DNA of 64,000 nt, taken from NCBI RefSeq assembly GCF_900112265.1, contig NZ_FOLO01000013.1:1-64000 (forward strand), written 5' to 3'. Below the pieces are notes generated by a model, which saw only the letters and a list, made by a program, of their open reading frames with translations, searched no databases and was not told where the DNA came from. A program made the position numbers and the translations under genes. The first letter of the stretch is position 1, and each line of letters starts with the position of its first letter. Source of the DNA: Pseudoalteromonas denitrificans DSM 6059 (GTDB lineage: Bacteria; Pseudomonadota; Gammaproteobacteria; Enterobacterales; Alteromonadaceae). Shown here one piece after another: positions 37,793 to 45,917 of this stretch.

Positions 37793-38446
37793 TTAACTCG
37801 CTAAACTTTGTTTGGCCGTGATGTAACTGACTAAATCTTCAATAGAGAGTACAGGCATATCATGTTTATTTGCAAAATGAGTTACTTGTGGCAATCTTGC
37901 CATAGAGCCATCAAGGTTATTTAATTCACAAATAACGCCAAAAGGCGTCAACCCAGCAAGTTCCATTAAATCAACAGAAGCTTCAGTATGTCCTCTTCGT
38001 ACTAACACACCACCGCTATTCGCTTTTAATGGAAAAACATGACCAGGTCTTGATAAGTCTTCTGCTTTGGCATTAATGTGAGTGGCGGCTTTAATTGTTG
38101 TAACACGATCTTCAGCAGAAACACCTGTGGTGACACCTGATTTAGCCTCTATCGTGACGGTATAAGCCGTTTTGTTTTGGCTGGTATTATCTTGTACCAT
38201 TTGTGGAAGTTTGAGCTGCTTAGTTCGCTCTTCTGTCAAGCATAAACAAACAATACCGCTGCCTTCTCGGATCATCATTGCCATTTGCTGTGTTGTTAAG
38301 TGTTGCGCTGAAAAAACGAAATCGCCTTCGTTTTCTCTATTCTCATCATCAACAACAAGTACACCTTTTCCTAAACGTAGTGCTGCTAATGCCTTTTCTA
38401 CACGAGCATGCGGCTCGCCAAATTGAGTTAATAAAGACTGACTCAT
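37793..38446 (-). CDS. ribB: 3,4-dihydroxy-2-butanone 4-phosphate synthase
   Basis: A 217-residue stand-alone RibB. It has [13 protein letters not shown] (metal-binding and catalytic Glu/Asp region), the RPGHVFPL motif with conserved Arg, Gly and His, and [11 protein letters not shown]. It converts ribulose 5-phosphate to the four-carbon precursor of lumazine in riboflavin synthesis. No GTP cyclohydrolase II domain is fused. The mRNA leader contains an FMN riboswitch (38553-38697), so expression should fall when FMN is abundant. The GGAAT ribosome site lies about seven bases before the ATG. Confidence 0.95.
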   Translation of the reverse strand: MSQSLLTQFGEPHARVEKALAALRLGKGVLVVDDENRENEGDFVFSAQHLTTQQMAMMIREGSGIVCLCLTEERTKQLKLPQMVQDNTSQNKTAYTVTIEAKSGVTTGVSAEDRVTTIKAATHINAKAEDLSRPGHVFPLKANSGGVLVRRGHTEASVDLMELAGLTPFGVICELNNLDGSMARLPQVTHFANKHDMPVLSIEDLVSYITAKQSLAS

Positions 38447-38552
38447 GGTAAATTCCTTAAAAATTTATGATTACCAGGATCAGGGAAGCAGAGGTCGTGA
38501 ATTTATTGTTCACTAAAAGAAAGGACAGCTTAAATAAGTGACCTTTTTTATT

Positions 38553-38697
38553 CTCTCTCATCCGGACTATGACCGTCGGCTCTGGAGTTTAACCAGATCT
38601 GCTGACCCTAATATTTTAAATAAATTGATTAGGCGCTCGCGGGCTTATTCAAGTTGAATTTACCGCCGGTGGGGAATTTCACCCCGCCCTGAGAATG
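38553..38697 (-). promoter_or_regulatory. FMN riboswitch (RFN element)
   Basis: On the minus strand the conserved RFN segments appear in order: TCTCAGGGCGGGGTGAAATTC, CCCACCGGCGGTAAATT, AGCCCGCGAGC, a variable helix, GGTCAGCAGATCTGG, CCAGAGCCGACGGTCATAG and TCCGGATGAGAGA. It is about 105 bases from the ribB start. The expression platform (transcriptional or translational) is not obvious by eye. Confidence 0.95.
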
Positions 38698-38807
38698 TGC
38701 TATATATTAGCGACTGCATTTTAGCGCGCCGATACTGGAAATCAAAACATAAATGATGAATAATGCGATTTTCTGATTTATATGCCAAAAGAAGTCAAAG
38801 ATATATG

Positions 38808-39440
38808 ATGCAATATAAAATTATTCCAGTTACAGCGTTTCAACAAAATTGTACTTTATTTTGGTGTGATGAAACGAGAGAAGCGGTAGTTGTAGACCCA
38901 GGTGGAGATATAGATCTTATATTGGCGCAAGTGAATGATTTGGGCATAACATTAACTAAAATATTATTAACACACGCACATTTAGATCATGCTGGTGCAT
39001 CGGCTGAGCTTGTAGAAAAGTTATCAATTACAATTGAAGGACCGCATAAGGAAGATCAGTTTTGGATAGATTTATTTCCTGAACAAATTGCACAATTTGG
39101 TTTTAAACCTGTTAATCGTTTTGAACCTGACCGTTGGTTAGATCAAGGAGATAAAGTCACCTTTGGTAATATTACTTTAGATGTTTATTTTTGCCCAGGT
39201 CATACGCCGGGTCATGTTATTTTCTATCATAAAGACAGTCAACTAGCTCAAGTTGGAGATGTATTGTTTGATGGTTCAATTGGACGTACTGATTTTCCGA
39301 AGGGTTGCCAAACTACGCTAATAAACTCAATTAAAGAGAACTTATGGCCACTAGGAAATGATGTACAGTTTATACCTGGACATGGTCCTATGAGTACTTT
39401 TGGAGACCAAAGACGTTCTAATCCTTATGTACGTGATTGA
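38808..39440 (+). CDS. gloC: YcbL/GloC-type MBL-fold glyoxalase II-like hydrolase
   Basis: A 210-residue metallo-beta-lactamase-fold hydrolase close to E. coli YcbL (GloC) along its length: IPVTAFQQNCTLFWC, the THAHLDH zinc motif, CPGHTPGHV, GDVLFDGSIGRTDFP and IPGHGP. It hydrolyses S-lactoylglutathione to lactate and glutathione (type II glyoxalase). ATG 38808 is chosen by homology to the YcbL start; in-frame starts at 38763 and 38805 would add residues without family support. It is divergent from the ribB leader. Confidence 0.9.
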   Translation: MQYKIIPVTAFQQNCTLFWCDETREAVVVDPGGDIDLILAQVNDLGITLTKILLTHAHLDHAGASAELVEKLSITIEGPHKEDQFWIDLFPEQIAQFGFKPVNRFEPDRWLDQGDKVTFGNITLDVYFCPGHTPGHVIFYHKDSQLAQVGDVLFDGSIGRTDFPKGCQTTLINSIKENLWPLGNDVQFIPGHGPMSTFGDQRRSNPYVRD

Positions 39441-39465
39441 CAGTGATATAAAATTGATAAAGAAC

Positions 39466-39497
39466 AAGCTCAATAGATAATATTATCTATTGAGCTT
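39466..39497. terminator. 32-nt perfect palindrome between convergent genes
   Basis: A perfect self-complementary stretch (arms AAGCTCAATAGATAAT at 39466-39481 and its reverse complement at 39482-39497) sits exactly between the convergent gloC and PepSY genes. It can form a long hairpin on either strand and probably ends both transcripts, though no T-run follows. Confidence 0.6.
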
Positions 39498-39505
39498 CAA
39501 TCATA

Positions 39506-41077
39506 TTATCCTGCAAGTTCACATGTATCTATCATTTCATTTTCTAATACATCAGGGTTATGTTTTTGGTTTGTTAATTTAATGCCTGCGAAAGCTAAAA
39601 TTATTGCAAGGAAAATAAAACCTATCTGTAAACCAATAACCGTATTAATACCTTGTTGCCATAAATTTATAATTTCGTTTGCAAACATAATCCAGTCTAT
39701 TACAACTAAAGATAATAAGAGCAAAGCGGTTGATGTCAGTAAATAACCTAAAAATACTTTCTTATTTCGGCTTAAAGGGAGCAGACAAGCAACTAAAGCT
39801 AAGGTGATTATAAAGCTATAAACCATATAATCTGGCCTGGTTGTTAGATTAACAGGAAGTAAACGCTCAGTCATAAATGATACAGCAGTTGCCAATACGA
39901 TGCCGCCAGTACTCCAAAGCGTGAAATTATTAACAAATTTTAATGTTTTAGGAGAGTGATTTCGTTGTCGACTTCGTTGCTCTATCCATAATAAATTACC
40001 TGTTATGATTAAGCCGCAAACTCCTAAACCAAGTAAAAAATAAAGAATGCGTAAATCAAATCCTGCAAAATCACCAAAATGAAGTTGTGATATAACATAT
40101 AGGCCTTGTACTAAGGTATTTGGATTCTGTGCATCTTTGGTGAATAAAGTATGCTGGTCTTTTACTGTGATTGCAGTTTCAAATTTTTGAGCAAACGCTT
40201 GTTCTATTTTTCCTATGGTATGTACGACCGCACTTTCATCACCATAATTATAAACCCGGATCATTCTTGGCAGAGTGCCATATTCGTTTGTTATTTTTTG
40301 CAAAATTTGGTCTAAATCGGGTTTATTCCAAGTTTTATCAACCCATTGAGGCTCAATTGCTTGATAACCTGCATCATCTAGTAATGCTTGTTGATCACCT
40401 TTGTATAACACTAAAGCAAAGGCAATTTGATATATAATGACTAAATTAAATATTAAACCACTGATGGCATACATAATTGTAAAAGGTAAACTCATCACAC
40501 CTACAACATTATGCATATCTAATAGTTGGCTGCGCTTATTGTGCTTACTACGATATTTAAAAAAGTTAATAAATAGTTTTCGAGCATGAATGAAAATGCC
40601 TGAAACAAGTGCAAAAAAGAAAAATAATGTCACAAAACCGATAATATACTTACCTGCCGGGATATTTAAATCTATATGTAAATCATAAATAAAATCAGCT
40701 AGAAAAAAATCATCAATACTTGCTACAATTTCGCCACTAACAGGGTCAATTAATAAGGCATCATGGTCTTCTTCTCCAGGTTGATGTTGAATATCAACAT
40801 ACGCTTTATAATACGGTATATGCTTACTGGGTTTTATTAGTGTCAAGTGTTCTTTTGGGTCAAAATCCCTGTCTTTTATTGCAATTTTTAAAATTTCACT
40901 GACAGGTAAAAACGCTCCTTTTGTGGGTTCAAAATGAGGTTGCATTGACCACTGCGTAATTTCAGCTCTAAAAAGTGAAATTGAACCTGCAAAAAATACA
41001 ATGAAAAGTAAACCTGAAATAATTAAACCAAGCCAACTGTGGGCATCAGTTATTCGTTTTAAAAAAGTTTTATTCAT
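39506..41077 (-). CDS. PepSY-associated transmembrane protein (siderophore-iron reductase-like)
   Basis: A 523-residue inner-membrane protein of the PepSY_TM family. A first helix (about 14-35, WLGLIISGLLFIVFFAGSI) is followed by a periplasmic PepSY-like segment, helices near 145-165, 195-220 and 340-365, and a C-terminal block of helices (about 385-510). Conserved His in AHSWLG and DMHNVVG are candidate haem ligands. Members such as FpvG reduce ferric siderophores. It begins three bases after the DUF3649-like gene and lies in a three-gene operon divergent from a TonB receptor with a Fur-type site, which supports an iron role. Confidence 0.85.
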   Translation of the reverse strand: MNKTFLKRITDAHSWLGLIISGLLFIVFFAGSISLFRAEITQWSMQPHFEPTKGAFLPVSEILKIAIKDRDFDPKEHLTLIKPSKHIPYYKAYVDIQHQPGEEDHDALLIDPVSGEIVASIDDFFLADFIYDLHIDLNIPAGKYIIGFVTLFFFFALVSGIFIHARKLFINFFKYRSKHNKRSQLLDMHNVVGVMSLPFTIMYAISGLIFNLVIIYQIAFALVLYKGDQQALLDDAGYQAIEPQWVDKTWNKPDLDQILQKITNEYGTLPRMIRVYNYGDESAVVHTIGKIEQAFAQKFETAITVKDQHTLFTKDAQNPNTLVQGLYVISQLHFGDFAGFDLRILYFLLGLGVCGLIITGNLLWIEQRSRQRNHSPKTLKFVNNFTLWSTGGIVLATAVSFMTERLLPVNLTTRPDYMVYSFIITLALVACLLPLSRNKKVFLGYLLTSTALLLLSLVVIDWIMFANEIINLWQQGINTVIGLQIGFIFLAIILAFAGIKLTNQKHNPDVLENEMIDTCELAG

Positions 41078-41080
41078 TGT

Positions 41081-41332
41081 TTAACCCAATACAAAAATAG
41101 CGTTGATGCCAATAGAAACTAATAATACGGAACCACATCGTTTCCATGCTTGCAAACCACCTTCACTGACATAACACCACACCATCATAGTGATCCATAA
41201 AGGAAAGGCACACAGTAAACCTATGAATAAGCGGGTATCTACGGCTGTAGGCAAAATATAATTAAGGTTTAGCATTATGGAGATTGAAACAAGGCAACCG
41301 CCAAAAATTGCAGCTGTACTTTTAGGCCACAT
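41081..41332 (-). CDS. Small membrane protein, DUF3649-like
   Basis: An 83-residue protein with two to three hydrophobic helices (STAAIFGGCLVSISIMLNLN; LFIGLLCAFPLWITMMVWCY; VLLVSIGINAIFVL). Size and position between DUF3325-like and PepSY genes fit DUF3649, a recurrent partner in iron-uptake clusters. The start at 41332 overlaps the upstream stop by one base (TAATG) and has a perfect AGGAGGTG site; longer in-frame extension is unlikely. Confidence 0.75.
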   Translation of the reverse strand: MWPKSTAAIFGGCLVSISIMLNLNYILPTAVDTRLFIGLLCAFPLWITMMVWCYVSEGGLQAWKRCGSVLLVSIGINAIFVLG

Positions 41333-41646
41333 TAAACACCTCCTAGTTGAGCTAATGTTATAGATATTAATAGGCCTGAAAGCGCAAAAGGGTAAAGAGT
41401 CATTTTTAAATGACCGTGAGCTAATACTATCAAAGTCCAAAAAGCCATAACTGCTGTTAATACGACTAATGCTGCTGATATTGCGGCGTATTGTTCAGAT
41501 AAAAAATACCAACTAGATAACATTAAAATAATGCAAACTGGCCAAGCTATTTTTTTTGATACGCGTTTTTCGATTAGTTTTTGATTTGGGCTTGATATAA
41601 ATACAAGCAAAGATCCTACCCATAATAAAGCTGAATAAATAAACAT
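41332..41646 (-). CDS. Small membrane protein, DUF3325-like
   Basis: A 104-residue protein with three to four predicted helices and little soluble sequence, containing SSPNQKLIEKRVSKK between helices one and two. Its size, topology and place at the head of a DUF3649/PepSY operon fit DUF3325. Function is unknown; an auxiliary role to the PepSY reductase is inferred. Its upstream region (41647-41700) holds a TTTGTA triplicate that may be part of the promoter. Confidence 0.7.
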   Translation of the reverse strand: MFIYSALLWVGSLLVFISSPNQKLIEKRVSKKIAWPVCIILMLSSWYFLSEQYAAISAALVVLTAVMAFWTLIVLAHGHLKMTLYPFALSGLLISITLAQLGGV

Positions 41647-41829
41647 TAAAATACAAGTGATTGTTATTTGTATTTGTATTTGTAATTATATCGATAATAT
41701 ACTGAATTAAAAGTTATTATTTGTTTCTTTCATCACTAAAGTGTAAATTTTTCATAAAAATTCATTAAAAAATAAAGCTTTAGCACTAGTAATTAAATGG
41801 TATTTATTGCTATTATCGCCGCGAATTTT

Positions 41830-41848
41830 AATGAGAGTGATTCTCATT
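41830..41848 (+). promoter_or_regulatory. Fur-box-like palindrome upstream of the siderophore receptor
   Basis: AATGAGAGTGATTCTCATT is a 7-5-7 inverted repeat that resembles the 19-bp Fur consensus (GATAATGATAATCATTATC). It lies 30 bp before the start codon, where Fur with iron would block transcription. Confidence 0.75.
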
Positions 41849-41878
41849 GCTTAAAGTAGGGTTTAACGGGAACTTAAA

Positions 41879-44191
41879 ATGCAAACTAACTACCTTGTTC
41901 AGGCTATTCGCACTGGATTATTATTATCTGGCACTTTTATTATTTCTGCTCAGGCACAAGATGATTTAAAAGAGATTGAAAAAATCATTGTGACAGGTCA
42001 AAAAATTGATAGAAGTTTACAAGAAACGGCCGCAAGTGTTGCTGTTTTCACTCAAAAATCATTAGAACAGCAAAACATAACTGATCTAGGTGATGTATTA
42101 GCCCAAGCACCTAATGTGAACTTTGATGGGTATACATTTAGTATTCGCGGCATTGATGCTTTTAATGTTTCAGGGGGGGGCACAAGTTATTTGGCGAGTG
42201 TATATGTAGATGGTGCTGCTTTACCATACAGGATGATCCAATCTGGCGGTTTTTCTACTTGGGATGTTAATCAAGTTGAAATATTACGCGGACCACAGTC
42301 TACATTACAAGGTCGAAATGCATTAGCGGGTGCGGTTGTAGTGAGTACTCAAGACCCCAGTTATGAACCTGATATGAAAATTAGAGTTGGCACTGGTAAT
42401 TACGGCTTAAAAGAAGCTGCAATCGCATTTGGCAGTGAGTTAATTGATAATCAGGTGGCGTTTCGCTTTAGTGCTGAAAAGAATGAGTCTGATGGTTTTG
42501 TTAAAAATATAACAAGAAATGCACCTTCAGATTATAGCGATGATCAAACATATCGTTTAAAGGTGAGAATTGAACCTGAAGCAATTCCCGATTTATCTAT
42601 GATGTTAAGTTACACTTTTAATGAACAAGAAGATGGATTATCAGGAAGTTCACCTTCATTTGGTAATAAAAAATACTCCATTCTTGATACTAAGACATTT
42701 GATGTCACGCAAAATGATTTGTATAACTTTAAAGCTGATTATGATGTTAATGATATTTGGTCTCTCACTTCAATTACAAATTATGTGATCAGTGATTATG
42801 ATTATCAATGGGATGGTGATAATGGCTTTGGTGAAGAAAAATCAGTATTAACAGATAACAGAACTGATACCACATTTAGTCAAGAGTTTAGGGCTACTTT
42901 TGAATATGAGCAAATAACTGGCTTGATAGGTTTGTACCATTCAAGCTTAAAAGTTGATGATTTATCGGGTGGTAAACGTAATATTACATTAGCACGATTA
43001 GGTGTACCAAGATTACTTGTTTTACCTAGGGAAAATGGGGGTTTTGGATTGCCACAAAATTATGCAGACCAAATATTGTCTTTGTATGCGGATGTAAATC
43101 CTGTACAGCTAAGTACCTATGGTAAAGTTGATCAAAAAATAACGAGCAATGCTATTTTTGCAGATGTTACTTATAAAATTAATGCACAATGGGATATTCT
43201 AGCGGGTATACGTTGGGATAGTGAAAAACAAGAAAATTCAGCTGATCGTAAGGTCACTGTAGAAAATGGTCATTTATTACCAGATCCAACAAATCTTAAC
43301 TTTGACCCTACAACGGCCCAAGTTGTATCTATACTCAATGCTCAGTTATATAAACAAGCAGATGATGCATCTGGTATTGAACCTTTAGTTGATACCAGCT
43401 TTGATGCGGTGTTACCAAAATTAGGTGTGAGTTATCATATTAGTGATGATATGACCACAAGCTTTATTTTTCAAAAAGGCTATCGTTCAGGTGGTGTAGG
43501 TACAAATATTGCTCAAGCTACCACCCATACTTTTGATTCAGAATATACCAGTAACTACGAGTTGTCGTTTCGTTCAATTTGGTTGGATGGGTCTTTAACT
43601 GCCAATGCAAACATGTTTTATATTGATTGGAAAGACCAACAGGTCAATGTGCAGTTAGGTGTTAGTCAGTATGACAAAGATACAAGGAATGTTGGTAGTT
43701 CAGTTGTTAAAGGCTTTGAAGCAGAATTACGATATCAAGTTAATAATAACTTAACTTTTTCTGCAGGTTTAGGTCAATCTAAAACAGAGTTCAAAGATTT
43801 TCCACTAGATAAAATTGGTGAAGTGAGCCCTAACTTATCGGGGTTTAGTTTTAGAGACTCACCTGAATGGACTGCGAACCTAAGTGCAACATATGTGGGT
43901 GATAATGGTTTTTTTGCTAATATAAATGCAAATTATGTTGATGAGTCTCGTGCTTTATCAAACCCTTTTGCACAAGGAAAAGTAGCTGGTGATACAGATT
44001 TTGATCCTATGGATCAAGCTGTCACTTTAGTGAATACGCGAATAGGCTATGAGTGGGATACTGTGGGTTTATACTTAACAGTGACTAACTTATTGGATAA
44101 AGAATATTTGTCTGATATTGATACCGGATATGATGTTGAAACGTATGGTGCACCAAGGCAAGCTGCGCTTAAATTTCAAGTTGATTTCTAA
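41879..44191 (+). CDS. TonB-dependent siderophore receptor
   Basis: A 770-residue outer-membrane receptor: signal peptide about 1-25 (ending SAQA), TonB-box-like EKIIVTGQK, plug domain about 45-160 with VEILRGPQSTLQGRNALAG, and a barrel that ends in the typical KEYLSDIDTGYDV ... AALKFQVDF. The RGPQS/TLQGRNA motif is common in catecholate and other siderophore receptors. The Fur-type palindrome just upstream, and the divergent PepSY operon, support iron uptake. The specific siderophore is unknown. Confidence 0.9.
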   Translation: MQTNYLVQAIRTGLLLSGTFIISAQAQDDLKEIEKIIVTGQKIDRSLQETAASVAVFTQKSLEQQNITDLGDVLAQAPNVNFDGYTFSIRGIDAFNVSGGGTSYLASVYVDGAALPYRMIQSGGFSTWDVNQVEILRGPQSTLQGRNALAGAVVVSTQDPSYEPDMKIRVGTGNYGLKEAAIAFGSELIDNQVAFRFSAEKNESDGFVKNITRNAPSDYSDDQTYRLKVRIEPEAIPDLSMMLSYTFNEQEDGLSGSSPSFGNKKYSILDTKTFDVTQNDLYNFKADYDVNDIWSLTSITNYVISDYDYQWDGDNGFGEEKSVLTDNRTDTTFSQEFRATFEYEQITGLIGLYHSSLKVDDLSGGKRNITLARLGVPRLLVLPRENGGFGLPQNYADQILSLYADVNPVQLSTYGKVDQKITSNAIFADVTYKINAQWDILAGIRWDSEKQENSADRKVTVENGHLLPDPTNLNFDPTTAQVVSILNAQLYKQADDASGIEPLVDTSFDAVLPKLGVSYHISDDMTTSFIFQKGYRSGGVGTNIAQATTHTFDSEYTSNYELSFRSIWLDGSLTANANMFYIDWKDQQVNVQLGVSQYDKDTRNVGSSVVKGFEAELRYQVNNNLTFSAGLGQSKTEFKDFPLDKIGEVSPNLSGFSFRDSPEWTANLSATYVGDNGFFANINANYVDESRALSNPFAQGKVAGDTDFDPMDQAVTLVNTRIGYEWDTVGLYLTVTNLLDKEYLSDIDTGYDVETYGAPRQAALKFQVDF

Positions 44192-44210
44192 AAAATAATT
44201 CTAATTAAGT

Positions 44211-44240
44211 AGGTCTGCTTTAGTGGCAGATCTCTTTTTC
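44211..44240 (+). terminator. Intrinsic terminator after the siderophore receptor gene
   Basis: Arms AGGTCTGC (44211-44218) and GCAGATCT (44226-44233), one G-T pair, seven-base loop, then CTTTTTC. Confidence 0.85.
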
Positions 44241-44406
44241 ATTTACTTAATAAGTGAAATAATCTTGCCATATTTATAAAGAATGATTGATACTTGATAG
44301 TTTAAAATCTATCACTGAGTGAAAAAAACTTAAACATTAATGATATAAAACGAGAGATGATTTCTAAAAATTCTTATTTAGAAATAAAGTTTGATAAGAT
44401 TTAAAA

Positions 44407-44481
44407 TGGCTGGAATACCAGGATTTGAACCTGGGAATGCCGAGATCAAAACCCGGTGCCTTACCGCTTGGCGATATTCCA
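44407..44481 (-). tRNA. tRNA-Gln (TTG)
   Basis: A 75-nt cloverleaf with encoded CCA. Acceptor arm TGGAATA / TATTCCA, anticodon loop TTTTGAT (anticodon TTG), T-arm GGTTCAAATCC. Last gene of the three-tRNA cluster. Confidence 0.96.
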
Positions 44482-44509
44482 ACAAATTTAAAATTTACAT
44501 CAACTAAAA

Positions 44510-44594
<85 letters not shown>

Positions 44595-44631
44595 ATTTTA
44601 AGTATCTTAGTCTATTACATAGAAAAGTAAA

Positions 44632-44708
44632 TGGTGGCTACGACGGGATTTGAACCTGTGACCCCATCATTATGAGTGATGTGCTCTAACCAGCTGAGCT
44701 ACGTAGCC
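44632..44708 (-). tRNA. tRNA-Met (CAT), elongator type
   Basis: A 77-nt cloverleaf with encoded CCA. Acceptor GGCTACG / CGTAGCC, anticodon loop CTCATAA (anticodon CAT). The paired first base and general sequence fit elongator Met rather than initiator; a lysidine-modified Ile tRNA is less likely. First gene of the cluster. Confidence 0.93.
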
Positions 44709-44739
44709 ATTACTTAATCATCTACATGATGCGGAGCGC

Positions 44740-44768
44740 ATTATGCTGATACATACGTGAATCGTCAA
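44740..44768 (-). promoter_or_regulatory. Promoter of the tRNA operon, stringent-type
   Basis: Minus strand: TTGACG (-35, 44768-44763), 17-base spacer, CATAAT (-10, 44745-44740), then the GC-rich discriminator GCGCTCCGC (44739-44731). A GC-rich discriminator is the hallmark of ppGpp-sensitive stable RNA promoters. Confidence 0.8.
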
Positions 44769-44858
44769 CCTTTTTTTTAGAAGTATGAGTTTTTAATTGA
44801 TATCGTAATTATAGAATATTAGGATATGTACCATTAATGGAATTAAGTTAGGTAAATT

Positions 44859-45767
44859 ATGAGCAGTAAGGCCAGTCATTCACAAGGTGTATTGTTATTT
44901 AAATTAAATGCAACTCAGTTATTTGCAATGGGTACACTCAAAGTTAAAGAGCTTGTGCGTTACTCTAAAATGAGTAAATTACCTAACTCACATCCAACGG
45001 TGATAGGTACGGCAACAATTAGAAGTCGCTCTATTCCTATTATTGATATGGCTAAAGCTGTGGGCTATAGAGCAATATCTGAAGAGGAATTAAAAGATAG
45101 CTATATTATTATTACAGATTGCCAACGCAAGGAAGTCGGGTTTTTAGTCCGTGGCATTGATAAAATAATTAACTGTAATTGGAAAGATATTAAGCCACCT
45201 CCAAGCAATGTCGGTAGAGATGCTTTTTTAACTGGTGTAACACAATTTAATAATAAAATAGTACAGCTATTGGATGTGGAATTATTACTTTCAAATGTTT
45301 ACCCAGATGATGCAGTTCATTCATATCCAAGTTTAACTGACATACAAAGGGAAATGGTCAAACCATTAAATATTTTATTAGTTGATGACTCTCGTGTTGC
45401 CAGAAAACAATTATCTGATGCATTAAATGGTTTAAATATCCCGTATAAAGTTGCAACCAATGGTCAAGAAGCACTTGATGTGATGAAGCAAAGTGCAACA
45501 GCAGATGAACAAGTACATTTACTTGTTAGCGATATTGAAATGCCAGGTTTAGATGGGTATGAGCTTGCATTTGAAGTGAAAAATACCCCACATCTTGCAA
45601 GTGCATACATTATTTTACATACATCATTATCCAGTGAAATTAGTGTGAGTCAGGCGCATCAAGTGGGCGCAAACGAAGCTTTAACAAAATTTGATGCGAC
45701 TGAACTGATTGAAGCTATTTTGCGTGGTGCACAACACCATTATGAATTAGAGTCACAAATGGCATAA
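44859..45767 (+). CDS. cheV: CheV chemotaxis coupling protein (CheW-REC)
   Basis: A 302-residue cytoplasmic protein with an N-terminal CheW domain (about 8-160, FKLNATQLFAMGTLKVKEL) and a C-terminal receiver (about 178-300) with the acidic pair VDDSR, phospho-acceptor Asp in VSDIEMPG, and Lys in ALTKFDA. CheV links chemoreceptors to CheA and can be phosphorylated for adaptation. No other chemotaxis gene is adjacent, which is usual for cheV. Start is set by AGGTAAATTATG. Confidence 0.94.
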   Translation: MSSKASHSQGVLLFKLNATQLFAMGTLKVKELVRYSKMSKLPNSHPTVIGTATIRSRSIPIIDMAKAVGYRAISEEELKDSYIIITDCQRKEVGFLVRGIDKIINCNWKDIKPPPSNVGRDAFLTGVTQFNNKIVQLLDVELLLSNVYPDDAVHSYPSLTDIQREMVKPLNILLVDDSRVARKQLSDALNGLNIPYKVATNGQEALDVMKQSATADEQVHLLVSDIEMPGLDGYELAFEVKNTPHLASAYIILHTSLSSEISVSQAHQVGANEALTKFDATELIEAILRGAQHHYELESQMA

Positions 45768-45917
45768 CTGAAGTTAATGCAATAAATTTGCTTTTAATGA
45801 GCGAGTTTTAAAAAATAAATCACTGTTTTTTCATAATAAGATTTAAGACTGATGGTAAATTTACCTGTAAAAGCCTAAAATTAAAATCAAATATTGAAAC
45901 CTCATTATATTCATATG

